5,096 nt of DNA. Source: an uncultured Coriobacteriaceae bacterium. GTDB lineage: Bacteria; Actinomycetota; Coriobacteriia; Coriobacteriales; QAMH01. This document shows positions 1 to 5,096 of the stretch, piece by piece. The DNA is taken from positions 1 to 5,096 of the forward strand of contig USOR01000082.1 in the NCBI GenBank assembly GCA_900556425.1, written 5' to 3'. A model generated the notes under the pieces. It saw nothing but the letters and a program-made list of their open reading frames with translations, was not told the origin of the DNA and ran no database searches. A program made the translations under genes and the position numbers. The first letter of the stretch is position 1, and every line of letters begins with the position of its first letter.

Positions 1-47
1 CCCGCCATGACGTCACTGCCGTTTTGGAAGCGGTACCTCGGTATCGA

Positions 48-2486
48 CTAGGCGCGCACGTCCCAGTTGAGCGCGTAGTACGCGTTCGCATGCGCGATGT
101 TGGTTCCGTAATACGGATCGCCCTCGGCAATGAAGCGTGGCCAGCGTTTCTGGAACATCGCGAGTTCCTCGGCGTTTCGCATCTTGCTCTCGACCGTCTC
201 GTCAAACCCTCGGGACACTGACTCGTAGTGGTAGAGCTCGATGTTGGGATCGATGATGACGTGACGACCCTTCTCTACGAGACGCAGACAGAAATCCACG
301 TCGTTATAGGCGACGGCATAGCGCTCGTCAAAACCCTCGACTGACTCGAAGTCCATTCGGCTCACCATAAGGCATGCGCCCGTAACCGCGAGCACGTCGC
401 GAGCATTGTGGATCATGCCAAAGTAGTACACGAGGCTCGCCGGTGCCATGCACGCCACGTGCTTGGGATCGGAGCGTGGAATCACCACGCCGTCGTGCTG
501 AATTGTCCTGTCCGGATACAGCAAACGTGCGCCTACGACGGCGACCTCCTCGCGCTGCAGGGGGCCGAGCAGCAACTCGATCCAATCGGGAGTGATGACC
601 TCCATGTCGTTGTTGAGGAAGAGATAGTGGTCGCCCACGGCATGCGTCACGCCCAAATTGCAGATGGCAGAGTAGTTGAACGAACCCTCGAAGCGCACGA
701 CGCGCAGGTTGTCATACTCGGCCTGCAGGCGCTCGTACAACGCAAAGGTCTCGTCCTCGACGCTATTGTTCTCGACGATGATGATCTCGAAGTTCTCGTA
801 GGTCGTCTTCTCCCAGATGGATTCGAGGCAGCGCTCGAGCATGAAGGCCTGGTCTTTGTTGGGGATGATGATGGAGACAAGCGGCTTCTTCTCAGGCAGG
901 TGATACACGATGCGATGCATGTTGCCGCAGAAGCCATCGAGCACGTCGACGGGAATGCCGATGCGCTCGTAGTGATTCCTGACCGCAATCTCGCCGGCCT
1001 TGTGCGTGTAGGGCTTGGCGTTGGCGTTACTGGCAGCCGAGTGCTCATGCGAGCGCCAATGATAGAGCACCTTGCGCACGTGGAAGATGTTGCGTGCCTT
1101 CTCCGCAACCTTGAGGGTCATATCCCAGTCCTGCGCGCCCGTGACCTCATCGCCCGAAAGCTCGATGGCATCCACGATGGACTTGCGCACCGTGAGCAGA
1201 TGGCACACGTAATTGCAGGTGGCAAGCAACTCCCAGCTAAAGTCCGTCTTGAGGAAGCCGTCGAAGAGCTTGCCGTCCCTGATCTTGTCCTCGTCGCAAT
1301 AGAGCAAATCCGTCTCCGGGTAGCGATTGATGGCGTCGACGTACTCGAAGAGTATGCTCGGCTCGAGGATGTCGTCATGATCGAAGAAGCAGAGGAAGTC
1401 GCCTTGTGCGATGGCGATGCCCTCGTTGGTATTGCCCGCAATCCCGTAGTTCTTGTCGAGTGTCACCACCCGTACGCGATCATCGTTTGCCGCGCACGCG
1501 GCCACAGCCGCGGCAAGCTCCTTGTCCTCGGGCGTCGAGTTGACAAGGATAAGCTCGAACTTGCCATAGGTCTGCTCGAGAACGGACTGTGACATCTCCG
1601 CGAAGAAGTCGAGCGGCGTCTTGTAGAGCGGCACGATGATCGAGAACAGCGGCTCGATCTCGAAATGCGCCCTGCGCTGCCCATCGAGCTCCATCGGTGA
1701 CTTCTTTTGAGTGTGGTAGAACCAATCCTCGTAGAAGGGGCCCTGACCCGAATCATTGAACTTCCTCTGAAAACGATCGCGAACATCCTCTGTGCGCCAC
1801 TTGTCCATGCAGATGAACGCAGGAGGCAGAGCGTCATCCGCAAAACGCACCCAAATGAAGAACCAATCGTTGCCATGCTCCTTGAGAAACGAGGTGTGGA
1901 TGGTGCGGCGCGTGAAATCGGAGTGGGGCACGGGATGGTCAAGCTTGTCGCTCAGGACAGCACGATCTCTGATAGACATGCGCTTGCCCTGACGGTCAAA
2001 GACGATAACCTCGAATGGCGTTTGATGCGTACTCGCATCGTCACAATGAGTCGTGATGACGATATGCACGAGCTCGCTGTTTTGCGGCTCATAGCCAAAG
2101 TAGCAAATGCGGTCGGGCTCGATATGAGAAATGTCGCTGCGCGCATAGCGGTCGAAATTGCGAATGTCGTTGACGCCAGGCGCCTTGCTCAGGGTATTGT
2201 ACTTCGCGGTCAACGCACTCGAGAGGTGTCGTACCTTCTGGGACTCCTCGTCAAGAACCGCACCTTCTGCATCGAGCACGCGTACGGTGACGGTCTGCTC
2301 AACGTAAAGCAGGGGCAAGATGAGCACGTACTCGCCATGTGCGGCATCCTTGGCGGCGACGAGGGCGGGAACGGCGTCATCTCCCTGGCAATGAGACTCG
2401 GCAACAATCGACCCTCCTTGCGGACAATCCGCAGTCAGAAGTATGTAAATCTTCCTATCGCCGCGCGTTATCGTTCCTAGCTTCAT
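48..2486 (-). CDS. Two-domain GT2 glycosyltransferase with N-terminal beta-rich region
   Basis: Predicted cytoplasmic enzyme of 812 residues that transfers sugars from nucleotide-sugar donors onto a growing surface polysaccharide. Seen in the sequence: residues 1 to about 275 match no family I recognise and look beta-rich. The first GT-A domain opens with FSIIVPLYK (281-289), has the DHDD metal/donor motif (369-372), and continues with YCDEDK (396-401), GAQDWD (450-455) and HWR (476-478). The second opens with VSIIIPNKD (537-545), has NND (625-627) in place of DXD, then VTGACLMVSR (701-710) and NDVDFCLR (728-735), as in the rhamnosyltransferase-like COG1216 branch of GT2. There are no membrane segments. 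I chose ATG 2486 because a GGGGG ribosome site sits 8 nt upstream; an in-frame ATG at 2531 would place translation start on top of the likely promoter. Two catalytic domains suggest two linkages or a repeating disaccharide, but sugars and linkages cannot be read from the sequence. It is divergent from the LicD gene. The stop is TAG with only 47 bp to the window edge and no terminator hairpin visible there. Confidence 0.93.
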   Translation of the reverse strand: MKLGTITRGDRKIYILLTADCPQGGSIVAESHCQGDDAVPALVAAKDAAHGEYVLILPLLYVEQTVTVRVLDAEGAVLDEESQKVRHLSSALTAKYNTLSKAPGVNDIRNFDRYARSDISHIEPDRICYFGYEPQNSELVHIVITTHCDDASTHQTPFEVIVFDRQGKRMSIRDRAVLSDKLDHPVPHSDFTRRTIHTSFLKEHGNDWFFIWVRFADDALPPAFICMDKWRTEDVRDRFQRKFNDSGQGPFYEDWFYHTQKKSPMELDGQRRAHFEIEPLFSIIVPLYKTPLDFFAEMSQSVLEQTYGKFELILVNSTPEDKELAAAVAACAANDDRVRVVTLDKNYGIAGNTNEGIAIAQGDFLCFFDHDDILEPSILFEYVDAINRYPETDLLYCDEDKIRDGKLFDGFLKTDFSWELLATCNYVCHLLTVRKSIVDAIELSGDEVTGAQDWDMTLKVAEKARNIFHVRKVLYHWRSHEHSAASNANAKPYTHKAGEIAVRNHYERIGIPVDVLDGFCGNMHRIVYHLPEKKPLVSIIIPNKDQAFMLERCLESIWEKTTYENFEIIIVENNSVEDETFALYERLQAEYDNLRVVRFEGSFNYSAICNLGVTHAVGDHYLFLNNDMEVITPDWIELLLGPLQREEVAVVGARLLYPDRTIQHDGVVIPRSDPKHVACMAPASLVYYFGMIHNARDVLAVTGACLMVSRMDFESVEGFDERYAVAYNDVDFCLRLVEKGRHVIIDPNIELYHYESVSRGFDETVESKMRNAEELAMFQKRWPRFIAEGDPYYGTNIAHANAYYALNWDVRA

Positions 2487-2494
2487 ATGAATAA

Positions 2495-2499
2495 CCCCC
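2495..2499 (-). promoter_or_regulatory. Ribosome binding site of the double GT2 gene
   Basis: On the minus strand GGGGG lies 8 nt before ATG 2486. It is a G-run and not a canonical GGAGG, but it is the only purine-rich site nearby and supports ATG 2486 over the in-frame ATG at 2531. Confidence 0.5.
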
Positions 2500-2517
2500 G
2501 TCTGTGTAATTGCGAGA

Positions 2518-2527
2518 AGTATAATAC
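2518..2527. promoter_or_regulatory. Candidate shared, bidirectional -10 element
   Basis: The 74-bp gap between the divergent starts (2487-2560) contains AGTATAATAC. On the plus strand it reads TATAAT (2520-2525), a perfect -10 hexamer about 36 nt before the LicD start. On the minus strand the same bases read TATTAT (2526-2521) or TATACT (2523-2518), about 32-35 nt before the start of the double GT2 gene. The core GTATAATAC is nearly its own reverse complement. I see no good TTGACA-like -35 at 16-18 bp spacing on either strand and no TGn extension, so strength and even direction are uncertain. Confidence 0.5.
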
Positions 2528-2550
2528 ACACACTCTGTACGCGCCGAGTT

Positions 2551-2555
2551 GGGAG
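2551..2555 (+). promoter_or_regulatory. Ribosome binding site of the LicD gene
   Basis: GGGAG followed by CCACC and then GTG at 2561, a spacing of 5 nt. It decides the start: the alternative in-frame TTG at 2549 overlaps this site and has no comparable site of its own. Confidence 0.65.
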
Positions 2556-2560
2556 CCACC

Positions 2561-3418
2561 GTGAGCACTTCGCCCTATCCGCAGGACTCGCTTCAACGAT
2601 TGCAAGCCATCGAGCGTGACATCGTCGCCGTCATCGACAAGATCTGCCGGGAGAACGATATCGAATACTTCATCGATGGTGGCACCTGCTTGGGTGCCGT
2701 GCGCCATGGAGGCTTCATTCCCTGGGACGACGATGTTGATCTCGGGATGCCCAAGGCCGATTACGACCGCTTCTGCGCCATTGCCCCCGAGCTCTTACCC
2801 GCTGGCTACTCGCTCCACACATCCACAAACACCACGGGGTTTTCGGGGCTCTGGGCCAAGGTCTTCAAAGAAGGCACGCGTTTCATCGACGACAACGCGC
2901 TGGAAGCGGGCTGCGAGCAAGGAGCCTTCGTCGACATATTCCCCTACTGTCAGCTTGACGCAGACCCCAAAGTTGCGCAAAGGCAATGCAAGAAAGCCCG
3001 CGTTGCCCAGCTCAAGTCATATCTCAGGCACTTCTCGCGCCCCAAACTGCCAGCATCGACCCCACTACGCCCGCTCGTCGAGGCAGCCTGCAAGTTTGTG
3101 CACGCCACCGTCGCGCGCGGCTGGAAGCAGGAGGATTTGCAGAATACATTCGACCATGCCTTCGACACGAGCAATCCCGCACAGCGTTGGACAGATGCCG
3201 CATATCCCAATTGGGGATCATTTGACACCGATGTGCTCTTCCCCACGACGGACATCGACTTCGACGGGCTGACGCTACGCGCACCCCATGACAGCGACGG
3301 CTTTCTCAAGACGCTCTATGGTGACTACATGCAATTGCCTCCTGAGGAGGAGCGCTATACGCACGCGCCCGTCATCCTCGACCTGGGCGACGGCATCGAC
3401 GTCATGAAAGAGACGTGA
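2561..3418 (+). CDS. LicD family phosphotransferase (phosphocholine transferase-like)
   Basis: A 285-residue protein of the LicD family (nucleotidyltransferase-fold superfamily that also includes fukutin). Characterised LicD proteins move phosphocholine from CDP-choline onto teichoic acid or lipopolysaccharide sugars; other members add other phospho-groups, so the substituent here is not certain. Seen in the sequence: the family signature at residues 40-60, GGTCLGAVRHGG followed by IPWDDDVD with an Asp cluster at 56-58 and D60 for metal binding; the GAFVDIFPY block at 121-129; and the C-terminal YGDYMQLP segment at 253-260. Length is normal for the family and no key residue appears missing. 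No signal peptide or membrane span is seen, so it should act on the cytoplasmic face. GTG 2561 is preferred because GGGAG lies 5 nt before it; the in-frame TTG at 2549 overlaps that site. It is the only plus-strand gene, divergent from the double GT2 gene and overlapping the end of the GT4 gene by 17 bp. No choline kinase or CDP-choline synthase gene is in view. Confidence 0.93.
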   Translation: MSTSPYPQDSLQRLQAIERDIVAVIDKICRENDIEYFIDGGTCLGAVRHGGFIPWDDDVDLGMPKADYDRFCAIAPELLPAGYSLHTSTNTTGFSGLWAKVFKEGTRFIDDNALEAGCEQGAFVDIFPYCQLDADPKVAQRQCKKARVAQLKSYLRHFSRPKLPASTPLRPLVEAACKFVHATVARGWKQEDLQNTFDHAFDTSNPAQRWTDAAYPNWGSFDTDVLFPTTDIDFDGLTLRAPHDSDGFLKTLYGDYMQLPPEEERYTHAPVILDLGDGIDVMKET

Positions 3419-4544
3419 AGGCCGCCTCGAGTGCATCGACGGTCTTGCCCCAGCAGCATTCAGCAGTGACGAAGGCGCTCAGGTCTTCTCCTGAAGCACG
3501 TTGCGTCGTCGCCTCGCGAATAGCCTGCGCAACGTCTGCGGGTTCGCAGCTCTCGAGCATGACGCCATGGCGTACCGGATCAAAGCCCATCACCTCGTCC
3601 GTGCCTCCCACATGCGGCATGACGGGGACGCAGCCCTGTGCAGCCGCCTCCAGGAGCGAGGTGCAGAAACCTTCCGAACGCGTCGGCAGGCAGAAAACAT
3701 CCGCATCTCGCAGGAGGGCGGAAAGGTCCGGCTGGTCAAGCTTGCCGAGTAAGGCAACGTTGTCAAAACCCTGGCATGCAATCTGCTCACGTTGGCTGCC
3801 ATCGCCCGCCAATGCGCATACGAATCCATCGCCAAGCAACGTTGCCGCCTGCGCAAACGGAAACGCTCCCTTCTCGGGCTCGAGACGTCCGACAAAAGCG
3901 ACGAGCGTCTTGTCATGCGCATGCAATTCATCACGAAAGCCCCGTTCTGATGCAACATCTTTGAATTGCTCGACATCGATGGCGTTGGGAATGATGGCTG
4001 CGGTCTCTATGCCAAAGTGCGTCAGCCAGCTTCTGCTTGCCTGCGAAATACCCGCGAAGGCAGGGTCGAGGCGCCGCATGCGCCTGGTTACAGCATGCTC
4101 ATAGCGCTCGACGAACCAATCGACAATACCGCCACCAAAGGTCAGGTGCGCGGATCCGTGGTCGAGCACGATGACAGGAGCGCCAATGCGCTTTGCGAAA
4201 CGCGCGCCCTCAAGGGAAAGCTGGTAGAAACGGGTATTGACGAGCACGCGATCGATGCCGCGAGTAGCAAGCTCTTCGAGCATGTGCCGATAATCGGCGT
4301 TCTTGCGCGAGATGGGCAGGCGACCATCCAAAAGCGGCCTGCATGGCAAGCGATACACCTCGACGCCATCATCTTGCACCTCGTACGCAGGCGTATTCGC
4401 AGAGAGCTGCGAGGTCACGACGAAGACGCGGTTGCCTTGCATAGCAAGCTCGTGGGCAAGGCGCTGGGTAAACGACTCGACACCACCTGCATGTGGCGCA
4501 TACTGCGCCGAGAAGATCGCATATGCGTGAGCTGGGGATGACAC
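3402..4544 (-). CDS. GT4 family (GT-B fold) glycosyltransferase
   Basis: Predicted cytoplasmic retaining glycosyltransferase of 380 residues, the usual GT4 size, acting in polysaccharide assembly. Numbered from GTG 4544: the N-terminal Rossmann domain starts with FSAQYAPHAGGVE (11-23), whose GGVE turn is typical of GT4 acceptor domains. The inter-domain part has GISQASRSWL (165-174) and IPNAIDVEQF (185-194). The donor-binding domain begins FVGRLEPEKG (217-226), with the Arg and Lys that usually contact the nucleotide diphosphate, and carries the E-x7-E motif as EGFCTSLLE (291-299), then HVGGTDEV (311-318). The start is uncertain. GTG 4544 follows GGGGAG, though only 3 nt away, and puts the first beta strand near the N-terminus. 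ATG 4568 and ATG 4592 are in frame but would overlap the DUF2304 gene by 14 and 38 bp with weaker ribosome sites. From GTG, the gap to the DUF2304 stop is 10 nt, so the two are probably cotranscribed. The 3' end overlaps the convergent LicD gene. Donor and acceptor cannot be told from motifs. Confidence 0.93.
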   Translation of the reverse strand: MSSPAHAYAIFSAQYAPHAGGVESFTQRLAHELAMQGNRVFVVTSQLSANTPAYEVQDDGVEVYRLPCRPLLDGRLPISRKNADYRHMLEELATRGIDRVLVNTRFYQLSLEGARFAKRIGAPVIVLDHGSAHLTFGGGIVDWFVERYEHAVTRRMRRLDPAFAGISQASRSWLTHFGIETAAIIPNAIDVEQFKDVASERGFRDELHAHDKTLVAFVGRLEPEKGAFPFAQAATLLGDGFVCALAGDGSQREQIACQGFDNVALLGKLDQPDLSALLRDADVFCLPTRSEGFCTSLLEAAAQGCVPVMPHVGGTDEVMGFDPVRHGVMLESCEPADVAQAIREATTQRASGEDLSAFVTAECCWGKTVDALEAAFTSLS

Positions 4545-4554
4545 GGTCTCCCCA

Positions 4555-4926
4555 TCAGTCCTCGTCATGCTCGCCAAGATGCCTTCGCTCATAATGGTCT
4601 AGCCTGTCGATGGCTATCTGCTGGGTGAGTTCCTTCACGCGATTCTCGAGCTGGGATATACGCCGGTTCGAGAAAAAATCACGGAGAATCAATATGAAAA
4701 TGAAGAAGAGGAAGACGAAGTTGACCGGTGATTGAAAGCCAATGGCGTCTGACAGAAGCGAGGGGATCTGGGGAAAGATGCTCATCAGGACAATGAGGAG
4801 GGAAAACGCCACCCAGAACATGGCATCCTCGATACTCATCTTGGATTTCTTGATGCTATGCAGCAGGAAGGCCATGAGGCCGATGGCGGCGACGATCAGT
4901 ATGATTCGCAGGGCAATCGAGAACAT
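4555..4926 (-). CDS. DUF2304 small membrane protein (GacJ-like)
   Basis: A 123-residue integral membrane protein of the DUF2304 family. Seen in the sequence: three hydrophobic spans at about 3-23, 36-56 and 66-83. The family core is recognisable as EDAMFWVAF (33-41), MSIFPQIP (48-55) and GFQSPVNFVF (63-72). A charged, probably coiled-coil tail at about 86-112 follows, ending in an acidic DED. Family knowledge: DUF2304 genes commonly sit beside DPM-like GT2 genes. The streptococcal member GacJ binds and stimulates GacI, which makes undecaprenyl-phosphate-GlcNAc. Here the preceding gene is such a GT2, ending 9 nt upstream, so an accessory or membrane-anchoring role for that enzyme is the best inference. 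ATG 4926 is chosen over the adjacent GTG 4929 because AAGGTGA (4937-4931) gives it better spacing. The ribosome site overlaps the stop codon of the GT2 gene, which points to translational coupling. Confidence 0.92.
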   Translation of the reverse strand: MFSIALRIILIVAAIGLMAFLLHSIKKSKMSIEDAMFWVAFSLLIVLMSIFPQIPSLLSDAIGFQSPVNFVFLFFIFILILRDFFSNRRISQLENRVKELTQQIAIDRLDHYERRHLGEHDED

Positions 4927-4930
4927 CACA

Positions 4931-4937
4931 TCACCTT
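4931..4937 (-). promoter_or_regulatory. Ribosome binding site of the DUF2304 gene, overlapping the GT2 stop
   Basis: On the minus strand AAGGTGA, a good match to the 16S-complementary sequence, shares two bases with the TAA stop of the upstream GT2 gene. The AAGG core is 7 nt from ATG 4926 but only 4 nt from GTG 4929, so ATG is preferred. The arrangement fits coupled translation of the GT2/DUF2304 pair. Confidence 0.6.
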
Positions 4938-5096
4938 ATCTGAAGAACTGTATGAGAAGAACGGACAACGCCATACGCGCCATATACGATGTCGAGGTCC
5001 TGAAATTCAGGTAGCTCTCCCCCGCAATGCGCTCGTCCATGGAGACTTGGACCTCGGCAACGCGAGCACCTTTCTTCCTGATGAGATAGGCAAGGG
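4936..5096 (-). CDS. DPM-like GT2 glycosyltransferase, C-terminal part (cut by window edge)
   Basis: The reverse strand from the right edge reads open for 52 codons to TAA at 4938-4936; the rest lies outside the window, so this is an edge truncation and not a broken gene. The visible peptide starts LAYLIRKKGARVAEVQVSM, continues DERIAGESYLNF, and ends in a hydrophobic stretch, MALSVLLIQFF. The pattern of a basic segment, a Glu-Val pair, then M-x-x-R-x-x-G-x-S and a short hydrophobic tail is what DPM/polyprenyl-phosphate sugar synthase GT2 enzymes show after the catalytic domain. The catalytic motifs cannot be seen. The DUF2304 gene immediately downstream strongly supports the call, since that pairing is recurrent and experimentally known as GacI/GacJ. 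Expected role: transfer of a sugar from UDP-sugar to a polyprenyl phosphate at the inner membrane face. The family assignment rests on a short tail plus context, so the exact sugar and lipid are unknown. Confidence 0.82.
   Translation of the reverse strand, partial: LAYLIRKKGARVAEVQVSMDERIAGESYLNFRTSTSYMARMALSVLLIQFFR

Noticed and set aside
1..8. Possible ATG (minus strand, 8-6) of a further downstream gene
   Set aside because: Only two codons plus two bases remain before the window edge and the ribosome site in front is weak, so a gene cannot be supported.
28..50. Repeat of TACCG around a GGTACC palindrome just after the double GT2 stop
   Set aside because: I considered a terminator, but there is no stable stem with a following T-run; the similarity is short and mostly direct, not inverted.
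408..1592. Long plus-strand open frame of 394 codons
   Set aside because: It lies wholly antisense to the double GT2 gene, where clear catalytic motifs are on the other strand. Its translation shows no recognisable motif and looks like the complement of GC-rich codons.
1707..2480. Plus-strand open frame of 257 codons opposite the N-terminal region of the double GT2 gene
   Set aside because: Because that N-terminal region has no known family I considered this the real gene, but the minus-strand frame runs without a break into the catalytic domains and has a start and ribosome site. The antisense product has no recognisable features.
2483..2707. Minus-strand 74-codon frame crossing the divergent promoter region
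   Set aside because: It is antisense to the conserved LicD signature, crosses both ribosome sites and the likely promoter, and has no motif of its own.
3966..4541. Plus-strand 191-codon frame opposite the GT4 gene
   Set aside because: It is a shadow of the GT4 coding sequence, whose GT-B motifs are intact on the minus strand.
4742..5014. Plus-strand 90-codon frame at the right end
   Set aside because: It covers the DUF2304 spans and the GT2 tail in antisense. Both minus-strand genes have family-specific motifs and a sensible junction.

Overview
The window is a piece of a cell-surface glycan biosynthesis locus. It carries two complete glycosyltransferase genes, the 3' end of a third, a LicD-family gene and a small DUF2304 membrane-protein gene. 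There are no RNA genes, insertion sequences, CRISPR arrays or long non-coding stretches. The DNA is GC-rich but not extremely so, with a GTG start clearly favoured for one gene and likely for another. This would suit a host-associated actinobacterium such as a member of the Coriobacteriia, but that is an inference from general character and not from a marker gene.

Layout. Four of the five genes lie on the minus strand. Reading that strand from the right edge: the last 52 codons of a polyprenyl-phosphate-type GT2 glycosyltransferase (5096-4936, cut by the window edge); a 123-residue DUF2304 protein (4926-4555); and a GT4 glycosyltransferase (start near 4544, ending 3402). These three are packed as an operon. 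Next comes a LicD-family gene on the plus strand (2561-3418), whose end overlaps the end of the GT4 gene by 17 bp. It is transcribed divergently from a long two-domain GT2 glycosyltransferase on the minus strand (2486-48). The 74-bp gap between these two genes holds both ribosome binding sites and a nearly symmetrical -10-like element that could fire in both directions.

How the parts could work together (inference). The GT2 + DUF2304 pair resembles the GacI/GacJ pair of group A Streptococcus, which makes a lipid-linked sugar donor for decorating a polymer outside the cell. The GT4 and double GT2 enzymes would build the polysaccharide backbone or its repeat unit in the cytoplasm. The LicD protein would add a phospho-substituent, phosphocholine in characterised relatives. 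The polymer flippase or ABC exporter, the GT-C transferase that would use the lipid-linked sugar, and choline uptake/activation genes (licA/B/C-like) are not in the window.
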